Assembly (NCBI GenBank): GCA_031401035.1
Contig: JANNRA010000163.1
Coordinates: 1 to 64,000 of the forward strand
DNA from: JANNRA01 sp031401035
GTDB lineage: Bacteria > Desulfobacterota > Binatia > HRBIN30 > CADEER01
Reading direction: 5' to 3'
DNA: 64,000 nucleotides
In this document: positions 1-9,996 of the stretch, piece after piece
Layout: every line of letters begins with the position of its first letter
Position numbering within the stretch: position 1 is the first letter of the stretch
Translations under genes and position numbers: made by a program
The notes under the pieces: model-generated
Told to the model about the DNA's origin: nothing
The model's database searches: none
Seen by the model: the letters and a program-made list of their open reading frames with translations, nothing else

Positions 1-25
1 CAGCGCCGCCGCGGACCCGCCCGCG

Positions 26-1561
26 GTGTCTGACGCCGCCGCGGCGCCGGCGCCGCTATCGGGCCGAGCGGCGTGGCTTGCGCCGCTCGCCACCGGCCTG
101 CTGATCGCCGCGCCCTGGCTCGACTTCTCGCTCTGGCCGCTCGCCTGGGTGGCGTTCGCGCCGCTACTGCTGGCGCTCGAGCGCGCCGACTCACGGCGCC
201 AGGCGCTGCGCCTCGGCTTCGTCGCCGGGCTCGCCACCAACATCCCGGCCTTCTTCTGGCTCGTGCATACGATGCACGTCTTCGGCGGCTTCCCGTATGT
301 GCTGGCGCTGTTCTTCTACGCCTGCCTGTCGGCCCTGTCGGCGACCCAGTTCGTGCTCTTCGCCTGGGGCGTCCGCGCGCTGGGCTTCGGGCCGCTCGGT
401 CTCGCCGTGCCGGTGCTGTGGGTGGCGCTCGAGTTCCTCTTCCCGAACCTCTTCCCGTGGCGCATGGGCAACAGCCAGCTCGAGGCGACGCTGCTGCTGC
501 AGAGCGGCGACCTCGCCGGCCCCTACCTGCTCAGCTTCGTCCTGCTGTGGGCGAGCGCCGGCGTGGCACTGGTGCTGCGGACACCGCGCCGTTGGGCGCC
601 GCTGGCGGCGGCGGGCGCCGCGGCGGCGTTGCTCGTCGTCTACGGCGTCTGGCGCATGCCGATGGTGCAAGCAGCCATCGACGCCGCGCGGGTCGTGACG
701 GTCGGACTCGTGCAGGGCAACATCGGCACCAAGCAGAAGGGCAACATCGCGCTGTTCGAGATCAACCTCGACACCTATCGCGCCCTCTCGGCACCACTGC
801 AGGACAGTGTCGAGCTGCTCATCTGGCCGGAGTCCGTGGCGCAGGAGTGGGTCGAGGGCGGCGCCGAGCGGCTGCCGGCGGAGGCGCACCCATATCCGGG
901 TACGCGCATCCCGCTGCTCTACGGCGGGTTGGCGTTCGAGTACCCACCGCCGGGCGGCCAGCCGCGGCTGTTCAACAGCGCCTTCCTGGTCGACGGTGCC
1001 GGCACCGTCTACGGCCGCTACGACAAGCGCGTACTGCTCCCGTTCGGCGAGTACATCCCCGGCGCGTCGCTGCTGCCGTGGTTGTACTCGTTCAGTCCGC
1101 AGACCGGCCAGTTCACGCCCGGCGACGGCTTGGTCACCCTCGACCTGCCCGGCAAACTGCGTCTGGCGCCCCTCATTTGCTACGAGGACGTCCCCGCCGA
1201 CGGCGCTCGCACCATGACCGCCAACGGCGCCGAGCTGCTGCTGACCATCTTCAACGACGCCTGGTTTGGCAACTCCATGGCACCGTACCAGCACGAAGCG
1301 ATCGCCGTCTGGCGCGCCGTCGAGAACCGGCGCTACTTCGTCCGCGTCGGCAACGCCGGCGTCACCGGCCTCGTCGACCCCTTCGGGCGCGTCCTCGCCC
1401 GCCTCGGCATGTTCACCGCCGAAACCCTGCGCGCCGAGGTGCGGCCGCTGCACCTGGCCACCGTCTATACGCGCGTTGGCGACGTCTTCGCCTGGACCGT
1501 CACCCTCGTCGCCGCCGCCTGGCTGCTGTGGCACCGTTGGCGGGCCCGTTCCGCCGGGTGA
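26..1561 (+). CDS. lnt: Apolipoprotein N-acyltransferase
   Basis: Transfers the third acyl chain onto the N-terminal cysteine of lipoproteins in the inner membrane, the last step of lipoprotein maturation. The 511-residue protein has an N-terminal block of hydrophobic helices (about residues 15-215), a periplasmic carbon-nitrogen hydrolase domain (about 225-480) and one C-terminal helix. The Glu-Lys-Cys triad is visible: E269 in IWPES, K334 in YDKRVLLPFGEY and C385 in LICYED. The length is normal for Lnt. The start is a GTG; the frame stays open to the left edge of the window, so an upstream start cannot be excluded. It is convergent with the MFS gene. At least four lipoprotein candidates occur in this window. 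Confidence 0.95.
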   Translation: MSDAAAAPAPLSGRAAWLAPLATGLLIAAPWLDFSLWPLAWVAFAPLLLALERADSRRQALRLGFVAGLATNIPAFFWLVHTMHVFGGFPYVLALFFYACLSALSATQFVLFAWGVRALGFGPLGLAVPVLWVALEFLFPNLFPWRMGNSQLEATLLLQSGDLAGPYLLSFVLLWASAGVALVLRTPRRWAPLAAAGAAAALLVVYGVWRMPMVQAAIDAARVVTVGLVQGNIGTKQKGNIALFEINLDTYRALSAPLQDSVELLIWPESVAQEWVEGGAERLPAEAHPYPGTRIPLLYGGLAFEYPPPGGQPRLFNSAFLVDGAGTVYGRYDKRVLLPFGEYIPGASLLPWLYSFSPQTGQFTPGDGLVTLDLPGKLRLAPLICYEDVPADGARTMTANGAELLLTIFNDAWFGNSMAPYQHEAIAVWRAVENRRYFVRVGNAGVTGLVDPFGRVLARLGMFTAETLRAEVRPLHLATVYTRVGDVFAWTVTLVAAAWLLWHRWRARSAG

Positions 1562-1583
1562 CGGGCCGCGCCATTCCAACGCA

Positions 1584-1600
1584 GCCCCCTCGCTGGGGGC
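1584..1600. terminator. GC-rich hairpin between convergent genes
   Basis: GCCCCC and GGGGGC form a perfect 6-bp stem around a 5-base loop (TCGCT) in the 43-bp gap between lnt and the convergent MFS gene. The position fits a bidirectional terminator, but there is no T-tract, so the call is tentative. Confidence 0.3.
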
Positions 1601-1604
1601 GCGG

Positions 1605-2783
1605 CTATGCGGGTGCGTGTTCGGGGCGGCGGCGGATGCAGGCGAGGGCGAGGACGGCGGTGACGTTGCCCACCGCGAACGCCGCGAACACCGGCGCGTA
1701 GCTGCCCGTCGCGTCGAACACCCGACCGGCGATCAGCGGACCGAGGATGCCGCCGGGGACCAGGGCGAGCAGCAGCAGGCCGTAGACGCGGCCGAGGTGG
1801 GCGCTGCCGAAACGCTGCGCGATGACGAGTGGGATGACGACGTCCTCGGCGGCGGTGGCGACGCCGTGTACGACCAGAAACGCGGGCAGGGCGCCGGCGA
1901 CGCGCGGTACCAGCAGCAGCAGTGAGGCGAGCGCGATGAGCATGAAGTTGCCGAGCACGGCGGGGCGCGCGCCGATGCGGTCGGCGAGCGCTCCGGCGCA
2001 AAGCTTGCCGCCGATGCCGAGCCCCAGGGTGAGGCTGAAGCTGCCGGCCGCTTCGAGGTTCGACCAGCCGAGATCGCCGAGGAAGGCGACGAGATGCGTG
2101 TTGAGCCCGAGGCGGTACAGATAGAAGACGAACAGCACCCAGAAGAGCAGCCAGAAGTCGCGCTGGCGCGACAGGGCGCGCCAGTCGAAGTCCTCGCGCG
2201 CCGCGGCGAGCGGCCCGGTGGCGGCTGGCGGCCGACCGACGCTCAGCGCGGCCGGCAGCAGCGGCAGCCACAGCGTGGCGCCGATGGCGAGGAAGGCCGT
2301 GCGCCACGAGGTGCCGGCGGCGAGCAGCGCGCCGGCGAGGGGGACCAGTGCGCCGCCGATGTTGGACCCGATGTAGACCAGGCCGAGGGCGAGGCCGCGG
2401 CGGTCGCGGAAGCGCGCCGCGACGGCAGCGCCGGTGGGCAGGTCGCCGAGGCAGGCGACGGCGACGCCGACGCCGAGGGCGACGAGGTAGAACTGCGGCA
2501 GCGTCTGCATGCCGCCGGCGCCGAGCAGCGCGACGCTCATCAGCAGGCTGCCGAGCACCAGCACCGGGCGCGGGCCGCGGCGGTCCGAGACCCAGCCGAC
2601 CAGCGGCCCGATCAGCGCCACGGTGGTACTCATGATCGGCGTCGCCAGCGCGTACTCGGTGCGCGACCAGCCGAGCGTCTCGACCACCGGCCTGAGGAAC
2701 ACCGGGAAGATGTAGCCGCCGGCGCCCATGCCGATCTGGCAGGCGAGGCAGGCGAGGACGATCGACCAGTCGCGACGCGCCAT
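1605..2783 (-). CDS. MFS transporter
   Basis: A 392-residue major facilitator superfamily permease with about twelve hydrophobic helices. The loop between helices 2 and 3 contains GWVSDRRGPRP, the usual MFS motif A pattern, and a similar loop (GALADRIGARPAV) sits in the second half, as expected of the two-fold MFS repeat. The substrate cannot be told from sequence; the overall look is of monocarboxylate-type or Bcr/CflA-like MFS proteins. The start is the ATG of MARRDWS, 29 bp after the acyl-CoA dehydrogenase gene. The much longer open frame upstream runs antisense-like through that gene and is not coding. It probably shares a transcript with the two dehydrogenases, which would make it a candidate carrier for their acid substrate (inference). 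Confidence 0.85.
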   Translation of the reverse strand: MARRDWSIVLACLACQIGMGAGGYIFPVFLRPVVETLGWSRTEYALATPIMSTTVALIGPLVGWVSDRRGPRPVLVLGSLLMSVALLGAGGMQTLPQFYLVALGVGVAVACLGDLPTGAAVAARFRDRRGLALGLVYIGSNIGGALVPLAGALLAAGTSWRTAFLAIGATLWLPLLPAALSVGRPPAATGPLAAAREDFDWRALSRQRDFWLLFWVLFVFYLYRLGLNTHLVAFLGDLGWSNLEAAGSFSLTLGLGIGGKLCAGALADRIGARPAVLGNFMLIALASLLLLVPRVAGALPAFLVVHGVATAAEDVVIPLVIAQRFGSAHLGRVYGLLLLALVPGGILGPLIAGRVFDATGSYAPVFAAFAVGNVTAVLALACIRRRPEHAPA

Positions 2784-2812
2784 GCCGATCTCGTCGCGCG
2801 GCGCGCGCGGCG

Positions 2813-3955
2813 TCAGTAGCCCTGCAGGGCGGCGAAGCGCTCGCGGTGCCAGGCGGCGTCGCCGAACGTCATCTCGGCGGCGCGGGCGCGCTTGAGGAAG
2901 AAGCCGATGTCGTGTTCGTCGGTCATGCCGATACCGCCGTGCATCTGCACGCCCTCGTTGGCGACCAGCATGAACGTATCCGAGCAGCGCGCCTTGGCGA
3001 CGGCGACGATCTCGCCGGCGTGCGGCTGCTCCTCGTCGAGCGCCATCGCCGCCGCCAGCACCACCGAACGCGCCAGCTCGATCTCGGTGAACAGGATCGC
3101 GGCACGGTGCTTGAGGGCCTGGAAGGAGCCGATCGGCACGCCGAACTGCTGGCGCGTCTTCAGGTAGTCGAGCGTCAGGGCGAAGGCCGCCTCCATGCCG
3201 CCGAGCATCTCGGCGCAGAGGCCGGCGGTGGCGCGCGCCAGGACCGCGTCGACCAGCGCCACGCCGTCGCCGACGGCGCCGACGACGGCGGCCGGCGCGG
3301 CCGCGACGCCGTCGAGGCGCAGCAGCGCCGCGTTGCGGCCGTCGAGGGTCGACTGCCGCGTCACCGTCAGCCCGGCGGCGCCGCGCTGCACCAGGAACAA
3401 CGTCACCCCGTCGCGCGCCGCCGCCTCGCCGCTGGTGCGGGCGCTGACGATCAGGTGATCGGCGACGTGCCCGTCGAGCACCAGCCGCTTCTCGCCGTGC
3501 AGGCGCCAGCCGTTGCCGGCGGGCTCGGCGCGCGTCGCGACGCGCGCGTGATCGTAGCGGCTGCCGGCCTCGTGGAAGGCCAGCGCCAGCAGCCGCTCGC
3601 CGGCGATCAGCCCCGGCAGCAGCGCCGCGCGCTGCGCCGCGCTGCCGGCGCGCGCGATGGCGGTACCGCCGAGCAGCAGCGAGGTCAGCAGCGGCTCGGG
3701 CAGCAGACCCTTGCCGAACTCCTCGAGCACCAGGGTGAGCTCCTTCATCCCGAGCCCGAGCCCGCCGTCCGCCTCGCTGAACGGAATGCCCAACCATCCC
3801 AGCGCGGCGATCTCCGCCCACAGTTCGCGCGAGAAGCCGTCGGCGTCGCGCGCATCGCGCAGGGCGCGGATGCGCCGCAGCGACGAGCGGTCGCGCACGA
3901 AGGCCGCCGCCGACGCGCGCAGGAGTTGCTGTTCATCACTCAAGAAGAACTGCAT
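2813..3955 (-). CDS. Acyl-CoA dehydrogenase family protein (short partner)
   Basis: FAD-dependent dehydrogenase that would introduce the alpha,beta double bond into an acyl-CoA. The 380-residue protein has the N-terminal helical domain (about 1-110), a middle beta domain (110-220) and the C-terminal helical domain ending in the family segment with MHGGIGMTDEHDIGFFLKRA. I start it at the ATG of MQFFLSDEQ because a GAGGG lies 8 bases upstream; a longer start at 3976 adds seven residues and lacks this. It follows a second acyl-CoA dehydrogenase on the same strand. Such adjacent, divergent pairs are known to form heteromeric enzymes acting on steroid or branched side chains (for example FadE26/27-type); assigning that substrate here is inference. 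Confidence 0.9.
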   Translation of the reverse strand: MQFFLSDEQQLLRASAAAFVRDRSSLRRIRALRDARDADGFSRELWAEIAALGWLGIPFSEADGGLGLGMKELTLVLEEFGKGLLPEPLLTSLLLGGTAIARAGSAAQRAALLPGLIAGERLLALAFHEAGSRYDHARVATRAEPAGNGWRLHGEKRLVLDGHVADHLIVSARTSGEAAARDGVTLFLVQRGAAGLTVTRQSTLDGRNAALLRLDGVAAAPAAVVGAVGDGVALVDAVLARATAGLCAEMLGGMEAAFALTLDYLKTRQQFGVPIGSFQALKHRAAILFTEIELARSVVLAAAMALDEEQPHAGEIVAVAKARCSDTFMLVANEGVQMHGGIGMTDEHDIGFFLKRARAAEMTFGDAAWHRERFAALQGY

Positions 3956-3978
3956 GGTCGAAACCCTCGTCTGCACTC

Positions 3979-4047
3979 TTCAACGCAAAGACGCGAAGGC
4001 GCGAAGCCGAGCAGAATCCCTCGGCGCCTTCGCGTCTTCGCGTTGAA
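3979..4047. repeat. Long imperfect inverted repeat (CGCGAAGGCGC type)
   Basis: The arm at 3979-4002 matches the reverse complement of the arm at 4024-4047 at 23 of 24 positions, around a 21-base loop. The core is AAGACGCGAAGGCGC. It fills the gap between the two acyl-CoA dehydrogenase genes. Arms of this composition are known as dispersed intergenic palindromes in many high-GC bacterial genomes (from memory). It could fold in RNA and weaken read-through between the two genes. Confidence 0.8.
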
Positions 4048-4059
4048 ATCCGGCGCGAG

Positions 4060-5256
4060 TCAATCCGGCAGGCCCAGCACCCGCTTGGCGATGATGTTGA
4101 GCTGGATCTCCGAGGTGCCGCCCTCGATCGAGTTGCCGCGCGAGCGCAGCCATTCGCGCGTCAGCTCGACCTCCTCGGGCTCGAAGCCGTCGCCCTCCCA
4201 GCCGAGCGCCTGCGGGCCGAGGATGCTGACCATCAGCTCGCGCCGGCGCTTGTTCAGCTCGGTGCCGTAGTACTTGAAGATCGATGTCTCGGGACCGGGC
4301 GCATGCCCGGCCTTGGCGGTGTCGCGCGAGCGGGCGAGGGTCCAGTCGAGGCTACGCTGGTCCATCTCCACCTGCGCCAGGCGATGACGCAGGGCGGCGT
4401 CGGCGAGCTGGCCGTCACGCAGACCGACGACGTCGCGCGCCAGCTGCGCCGCCGAGCGCACCCGGCCCTCGCCGCCGAGGCCCTTGCCGATATCGGCGAT
4501 CATCGTGCGCTCGTGGCCGAGCAGCGCCTTGGCGACGCCCCAGCCCTTGTTCAGCTCGCCCATCACCTGGCGGCGCGGCACGCGCACGTTGTCGAGGAAG
4601 GTCTCGCAGAACGGCGAGTAGCCGCTGATCAGCTTGATCGGCTTGACGCTGACGCCGGGGCTGGTCATGTCCATGAGCAGGAAGGTGATGCCCTCGTGCT
4701 TGGCCGCCGTCGGGTCGGTGCGGACGAGCAGGAACATCCAGTCGGCCTGGTCGGCGTAGGAGGTCCAAACCTTCTGGCCACTGACGACGAAGTCGTCGCC
4801 GTCGACCACGGCGCGCGTCTGCAGGCTGGCGAGGTCCGAGCCGGAGCCCGGTTCGGAGTATCCCTGGCACCAGCGGACCTCGCCGCGCGCGATGGCGGGA
4901 ATGTGCGCGCGCTTGAGCTCCTCGGTGCCGAGCTGCAGCAGGGTCGGCCCGATCATCGTCAGGCCGAAGCCGATCAGCGGCGGCCGCAGCCGCAGCGCCG
5001 CCATCTCCTGCGCCAGGACGCGCGCCTCGTCGCGGCCGAGGCCGCCGCCGCCGTACTCGCGCGGCCACGTCGGCGCCGTCCAGCCGCGGTCGGCCATGAC
5101 GTCGAGCCAACGCTTCACGTCGGGGTTCGGAAAGGCGGCGCGGCGACCACCCCAGCACGGCTCTTCGTGCTCAGCGAGGGGCTGGCGCATCGACGCCGGA
5201 GCGCTGGCCTCCAGCCAGGCGTGTGTCGCGGCGCGGAACGATTCGATGTCGGACAT
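4060..5256 (-). CDS. Acyl-CoA dehydrogenase family protein (long partner)
   Basis: A 398-residue FAD-linked acyl-CoA dehydrogenase. The FAD/substrate segment QGYSEPGSGSDLASLQTRA and the following KVWTSYADQADW are typical of the large acyl-CoA dehydrogenase subfamily that handles long-chain, branched or steroid-derived acyl-CoAs. The C-terminus has GGTSEIQLNIIAKRVLGLPD, the usual family end. The start is the ATG of MSDIESF. Transcription runs away from the exonuclease III gene and toward the second dehydrogenase, from which it is separated by an inverted repeat. A heteromeric partnership with the downstream protein is plausible from adjacency. Confidence 0.92.
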   Translation of the reverse strand: MSDIESFRAATHAWLEASAPASMRQPLAEHEEPCWGGRRAAFPNPDVKRWLDVMADRGWTAPTWPREYGGGGLGRDEARVLAQEMAALRLRPPLIGFGLTMIGPTLLQLGTEELKRAHIPAIARGEVRWCQGYSEPGSGSDLASLQTRAVVDGDDFVVSGQKVWTSYADQADWMFLLVRTDPTAAKHEGITFLLMDMTSPGVSVKPIKLISGYSPFCETFLDNVRVPRRQVMGELNKGWGVAKALLGHERTMIADIGKGLGGEGRVRSAAQLARDVVGLRDGQLADAALRHRLAQVEMDQRSLDWTLARSRDTAKAGHAPGPETSIFKYYGTELNKRRRELMVSILGPQALGWEGDGFEPEEVELTREWLRSRGNSIEGGTSEIQLNIIAKRVLGLPD

Positions 5257-5437
5257 GTGGTCTCGGCTCCCCGGTAAAAGGTCCCGGCACTCTCGAAGGA
5301 ATGCAGCCGGCGGTCAAGCGCGCCCAGCCGTTGCGCACCGACCTCGGGCGCCGCCGCTACCTTGCAATTCGCCCCCAACCCGATAGACGCGAACGACTCG
5401 GTTCAGCGAGCCACCCTACAACGACGACGAGCCGCAC

Positions 5438-6226
5438 ATGCAGATCGCGACATGGAACGTGAACTCGCTCCGGGTGCGCCTGCCGCATGTCCTCGAGTGG
5501 CTGCGCACGGAGCAGCCGGACGTCTTGGCGCTGCAGGAGATCAAGTGCGTCGAGGGGGATTTCCCCGCCGCCGCGTTCGCCGAACTGGGGTACCAGGCGG
5601 TGGCGAGCGGCCAGAAGACGTACAACGGTGTGGCGACGGTGGCACGGCAGGCGCTACGCGAGCCGTGCGTCGAGCTGCCGGGTGCGGACGATCCGCAGCG
5701 GCGTCTGCTGGCGACCACCATCGGCGATGTCCGTGTGGTCAACGTGTACTGTCCGAACGGCGAGAAGGTGGGCGCGGAAAAATACGCCTACAAGCTGGCC
5801 TGGTTCGCGCGCCTGCGCGCTTTCCTCGTCGCGGAACTGGCGCAGCATGCGCGCCTGGTCGTGCTCGGCGATTTCAATGTGGCGCCGGAGGCGCGCGACG
5901 TGCACGATCCGGCCGCCTGGGACGGGCAGGTGCTGTGCAGCGAGGCGGAGCGCGAAGCCTTCCGCAGCCTGCTCGCCACCGGTCTGGCGGACAGCTTCCG
6001 CCTCTTCGAGCAGCCGCCCGGCGAGTACTCGTGGTGGGACTACCGGATGGGCGCGTTCCGCCGCAATCACGGCCTGCGCATCGACCATGTGCTGCTCAGC
6101 GAGCCGCTGCGCGCCGTCTGCCGCGCCAGCCGTATCGACAAGGCGCCGCGGCGGTTGGAGCGGCCCTCTGATCACGCCCCGGCGGTTGTCGACCTGGATG
6201 TTGGAGCGATAAGGACCCTTGCATGA
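5438..6226 (+). CDS. xth: Exodeoxyribonuclease III / AP endonuclease
   Basis: Cuts abasic sites in DNA and removes 3'-blocking groups in base excision repair. The 262-residue protein shows the endonuclease/exonuclease/phosphatase fold signatures in order: NVNSLRVRLP near the start, LALQEIKC (metal-binding Glu), NVYCPNGEKVG, GDFNVAPEARDVH, GLRIDHVLLS and the terminal SDHAPAVVDL with the catalytic Asp-His pair. The length is normal for XthA. It is divergent from the dehydrogenase gene and followed by the first ACIII operon after a 71-bp gap. Confidence 0.95.
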   Translation: MQIATWNVNSLRVRLPHVLEWLRTEQPDVLALQEIKCVEGDFPAAAFAELGYQAVASGQKTYNGVATVARQALREPCVELPGADDPQRRLLATTIGDVRVVNVYCPNGEKVGAEKYAYKLAWFARLRAFLVAELAQHARLVVLGDFNVAPEARDVHDPAAWDGQVLCSEAEREAFRSLLATGLADSFRLFEQPPGEYSWWDYRMGAFRRNHGLRIDHVLLSEPLRAVCRASRIDKAPRRLERPSDHAPAVVDLDVGAIRTLA

Positions 6227-6256
6227 AGCGCGTAGCCGATTTCACGGCGGCTTATG

Positions 6257-6286
6257 TTGATAATGCCCTGGAAGCGCCCCTAGTAT
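6257..6286 (+). promoter_or_regulatory. Candidate sigma70-type promoter for the first ACIII operon
   Basis: TTGATA (6257-6262) and TAGTAT (6281-6286) are separated by 18 bases in an AT-richer patch just before actA. The expected transcription start falls within a few bases of the ATG at 6298, so the transcript would be leaderless or nearly so; no clear Shine-Dalgarno sequence precedes this ATG. Based on pattern only. Confidence 0.35.
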
Positions 6287-6297
6287 CCGGCTGATCC

Positions 6298-6948
6298 ATG
6301 TCACAAGTATTCGGTTCGTACTCGAACGTCCTGGCCAAGGTCAGCCTCGCCGCCGGTGCCCTGCTCGTCGGCGGTGGATTGTTCGGCCTCGATCGGATCT
6401 CGCGCTCCACGTACAACACCGGGCAGGAAGTTGTCCGCGTGCAGCCCGTCCAATTCAGCCACAAGCACCACACGGCCGAGTTGGGAATCGACTGCCGTTA
6501 CTGCCACACCTCGGTGGAGACCTCGGCCAACGCCGGCTTTCCGCCCACCCAGACGTGCATGAACTGCCATGCGCAGATCTGGACGCAGAGCCCGACGCTG
6601 GAGCCGGTGCGGGCGAGCTGGCGGACCAACGAGTCGATCCGCTGGACCAAGGTCTACGACCTGCCCGACTACGTCTACTTCAACCACTCCATCCACATCG
6701 CCAAGGGCGTCGGCTGCGTCAGCTGCCACGGCCGAGTCGACAAGATGAACCTGACCTACCAGAGCCCGACGTTGTTCATGTCGTGGTGTCTGGACTGCCA
6801 CCGCAACCCGGCGCCGAACCTGCGGCCACGTTCCGAGATCTTCAATATGGAGTGGCAGCCGCCGGACGACCAGCCCAATCTCGGCCAGGAACTCGTCGCG
6901 GCGCACCAGGTGCAGGGCCGCGAGGACTGCACCGCGTGCCACCGCTGA
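6298..6948 (+). CDS. actA: Alternative complex III subunit ActA, pentaheme cytochrome c
   Basis: Periplasmic multiheme electron-transfer subunit of alternative complex III, the quinol:electron acceptor oxidoreductase that replaces cytochrome bc1. The 216-residue protein has one N-terminal membrane helix (about 14-31) and five CxxCH heme motifs at C66-H70, C87-H91, C140-H144, C164-H168 and C211-H215, the last at the extreme C-terminus. Five hemes and this length match ActA. It heads the operon actABCDEF, 28 bp before actB. An ActA paralog with the same heme spacing lies at 42847-43494. Confidence 0.93.
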   Translation: MSQVFGSYSNVLAKVSLAAGALLVGGGLFGLDRISRSTYNTGQEVVRVQPVQFSHKHHTAELGIDCRYCHTSVETSANAGFPPTQTCMNCHAQIWTQSPTLEPVRASWRTNESIRWTKVYDLPDYVYFNHSIHIAKGVGCVSCHGRVDKMNLTYQSPTLFMSWCLDCHRNPAPNLRPRSEIFNMEWQPPDDQPNLGQELVAAHQVQGREDCTACHR

Positions 6949-6976
6949 GCGCGCCAGCCAACGAAGGTCTGACAGC

Positions 6977-9900
6977 ATGAGTTTCACCACCGAAGAGCAG
7001 AGCGCCGCGGCGGGCGCCAAGCCGCGCTCGGGCCTCGACCTGCCGGCGCTGCGCGCCCGCCTGGCCGCGCAGGGCGGCCAGCACTACTGGCGCAGCCTCG
7101 AGGAACTGGCCGACACCGACGAGTTCCGCTCGTTCCTGCAGGCGGAGTTCCCGGATCAGGCGCCGCAGGTCCTCGATCCGGTCGGCCGGCGCACCTTCGT
7201 CAAGTTGATGGGCGCGTCGCTGGCCCTGGCCGGCGTCAGCGCCTGCACCCGGCAGCCCGAAGAGAAAGTCTTCCCTTACGTCAAGGCGCCCGAGTACATC
7301 GTCCCAGGCGAACCCCTGTACTTCGCCACGGCCATGGCGGTCGATGGCGTCGCCACCGGCCTGCTGGTCGAGAGCCACATGGGCCGCCCGACCAAGGTCG
7401 AGGGCAACCCCGATCATCCGGCGAGCCTCGGCGCCACCGATCTGCTCGCGCAGGCTTCGGTGCTGACGATGTACGACCCGGATCGCTCGCAGACCCTGCG
7501 CCACGTCGGCGAGGTGCAGACCTGGCGCCACTTCTCCACCGCCCTGGCGGCGCTGATGGCGACGCAGGCGACGTCGCAGGGCGCCGGCCTGCGTGTGCTC
7601 TCCGGCACGGTCAGCTCGCCGACGTTGGCGGCGCAGATGGCGGCGCTGCTGGCCAAGTACCCGCAGGCCACCTGGCACCAGTACCAGCCGATCGCGCGCG
7701 ACGCCGGCCACGCCGCGGCGCGCGTCGCCTTCGGGCAACCGCTCGACGTGCGCTACCGGTTCGACAAGGCCGATCGCGTTCTCTCGCTCGATGCCGACTT
7801 CCTCGGCGGCGGCCCGGGCATGGTGCGCTACGTGAAGGACTTCGCGGCGCGCCGCCGCGTCGCCGCCGGCGGCGGCACAATGAACCGCCTCTACGTCGCC
7901 GAGACCTCGACCACCAACACCGGCGCCACCGCCGACCACCGCCTGCCGCTGCGGCCGGCCGAGGTGGTCGAGCTGGCGATTGGTGTGGCGCGCGGCCTCG
8001 GCCTGCCGGTGCGCGCCCCGGTCGGCCTCGAACCGCACCGCGCCTGGATCGACGCGGTGGTCGCCGATCTGCAGTCGCACAAGGGCTACTGCGTCGTCGT
8101 CGCCGGCGACAGCCAGCCGGCGGCGGTGCACCTGCTCGCCTACGCGATGAACGCGGCGCTGGGCAACGAGAACGCGACGGTGGTGTACATTGAGCCGGTG
8201 GCGGCGGCGCCGGTCGACCAGGGCCAGTCGCTGCGCGAGCTCGTCGCGGCGATGGACGCGGGCCAGGTTGAGACCCTGCTGCTGCTCGACGTCAACCCAG
8301 TCTACGACGCGCCGGTCGATCTCGACTTCACCGCCCGCCTCGACAAGGTCGGCACGCGCATCCACTACGGGCTCTACTACGACGAGACCGCCGACCTCAG
8401 TCACTGGCACATCCCGGCGGCCCACTACCTGGAGAGCTGGGGCGACACGCGCGCCTTCGACGGCACCGCCAGCATCGTGCAGCCGCTGATCGCGCCGTTG
8501 TACGACGGCAAGGCAACGGTCGAAGTGCTGGCGGCGCTGCTCGGGCAGCCGGACGCCTCCGCGCATGATCTGGTGCGCGACACCTGGAAGGCGCAGTGGA
8601 ACACCGCCGACTTCGAAGCCGAGTGGCGCAAGGCGGTACACGACGGCGTCGTCCCCGGCACGGCGCGTCAGCCGGTCACCGCCACCTGGGTGGCGGCGCC
8701 GTCGAGCTGGGGCGCGGGCGTGCTGCCGCCGCCGCCGGCCGCCGACGAGCCCGGCATCGACGTGGTCTTCCGCCCCGATTCGAGTCTGTACGACGGGCGT
8801 TTCGCCAACAACGGCTGGCTGCAGGAAGTGCCCAAGGCGGTGACCCGCCTGACCTGGGATAACCCGGCCCTGATCGCCCCGGCCACCGCCGAGAAGCTCG
8901 GCTTGGACCGCGGCGCGCTGATCGAAGTCACCGTCGGCGGCCGCGCCCTCGAGGTGCCGGTGTGGATCCAACCCGGGCATGCGCCGGACGCGATCACGTT
9001 GTACCTCGGCTTCGGCCGCACCAAGGCCGGCCAGGTCGGCACCGGCGTCGGCTTCAACACCTACGCGCTGCGCACCAGCGACGCGCCGTGGAGCGTGCGC
9101 GGCGCCGCCGTCGTCAAGCTCGGCACGCACTACCCGCTGGCCTGCACGCAGGACCATCACTCGATGGAAGGCCGCAACCTGGTGCGCGTCGGCACGCTCG
9201 CCCAGTTCGAAAAGGATCCGGAGTTCGCCCACACCCACAGCATGCGCGACAAATCGATGTTCCCGGGTTTCAAGTACGAAGGCCATGCCTGGGGCATGAC
9301 CGTCGACATCGGCTCGTGCGTCGGTTGCAACGCCTGCATCCTCGCCTGCCAGTCGGAGAACAACATCCCGGTGGTCGGCAAGGACCAGGTGTCGCGCGGC
9401 CGCGAGATGCAGTGGATCCGCGTCGACCGCTACTTCGAGGGCGACCTCGACAATCCGCAGACCGTCATGCAGCCGGTCTTCTGCATGCATTGCGAGCAGG
9501 CCCCGTGCGAGACCGTCTGCCCGGTCAATGCCACCGTGCACGACAGCGAAGGCCTCAACGCGATGGTGTACAATCGTTGCGTCGGCACGCGCTACTGTTC
9601 GAATAACTGCCCGTACAAAGTGCGCCGCTTCAACTTCACGCTGTACAACGACCCGCAGACGCCGGTCGAGGAGATGAAGTTCAACCCCGACGTGACCGTG
9701 CGCAGCCGCGGCGTCATGGAAAAGTGCACCTACTGCGTGCAGCGCATCAACTACGTCCGCATTCGCGCCAGGCGCGAGGAGCGACCGGTCCAGGATGGCG
9801 AGATCCTCACCGCCTGCCAGCAGGTGTGCCCGGCCGACGCCCTGACCTTCGGCGACATCAACGACCAGAGCAGCAAGGTGGCGGCGCTCAAGAAGAGCCC

Positions 9901-9996
9901 CCTGAACTACAGCCTGCTGAACGATCTCGGGACGCTGCCGCGAACGACCTACCTGGCCGGCGTGCGCAACCCGAACCCTGCATTGGCGAGGGGCTG

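Noticed and set aside
1605..3821. MFS protein with a 345-residue N-terminal extension
   Set aside because: The extension lies in another frame of the acyl-CoA dehydrogenase gene and is Arg/Ala-rich noise; the permease starts at 2783.
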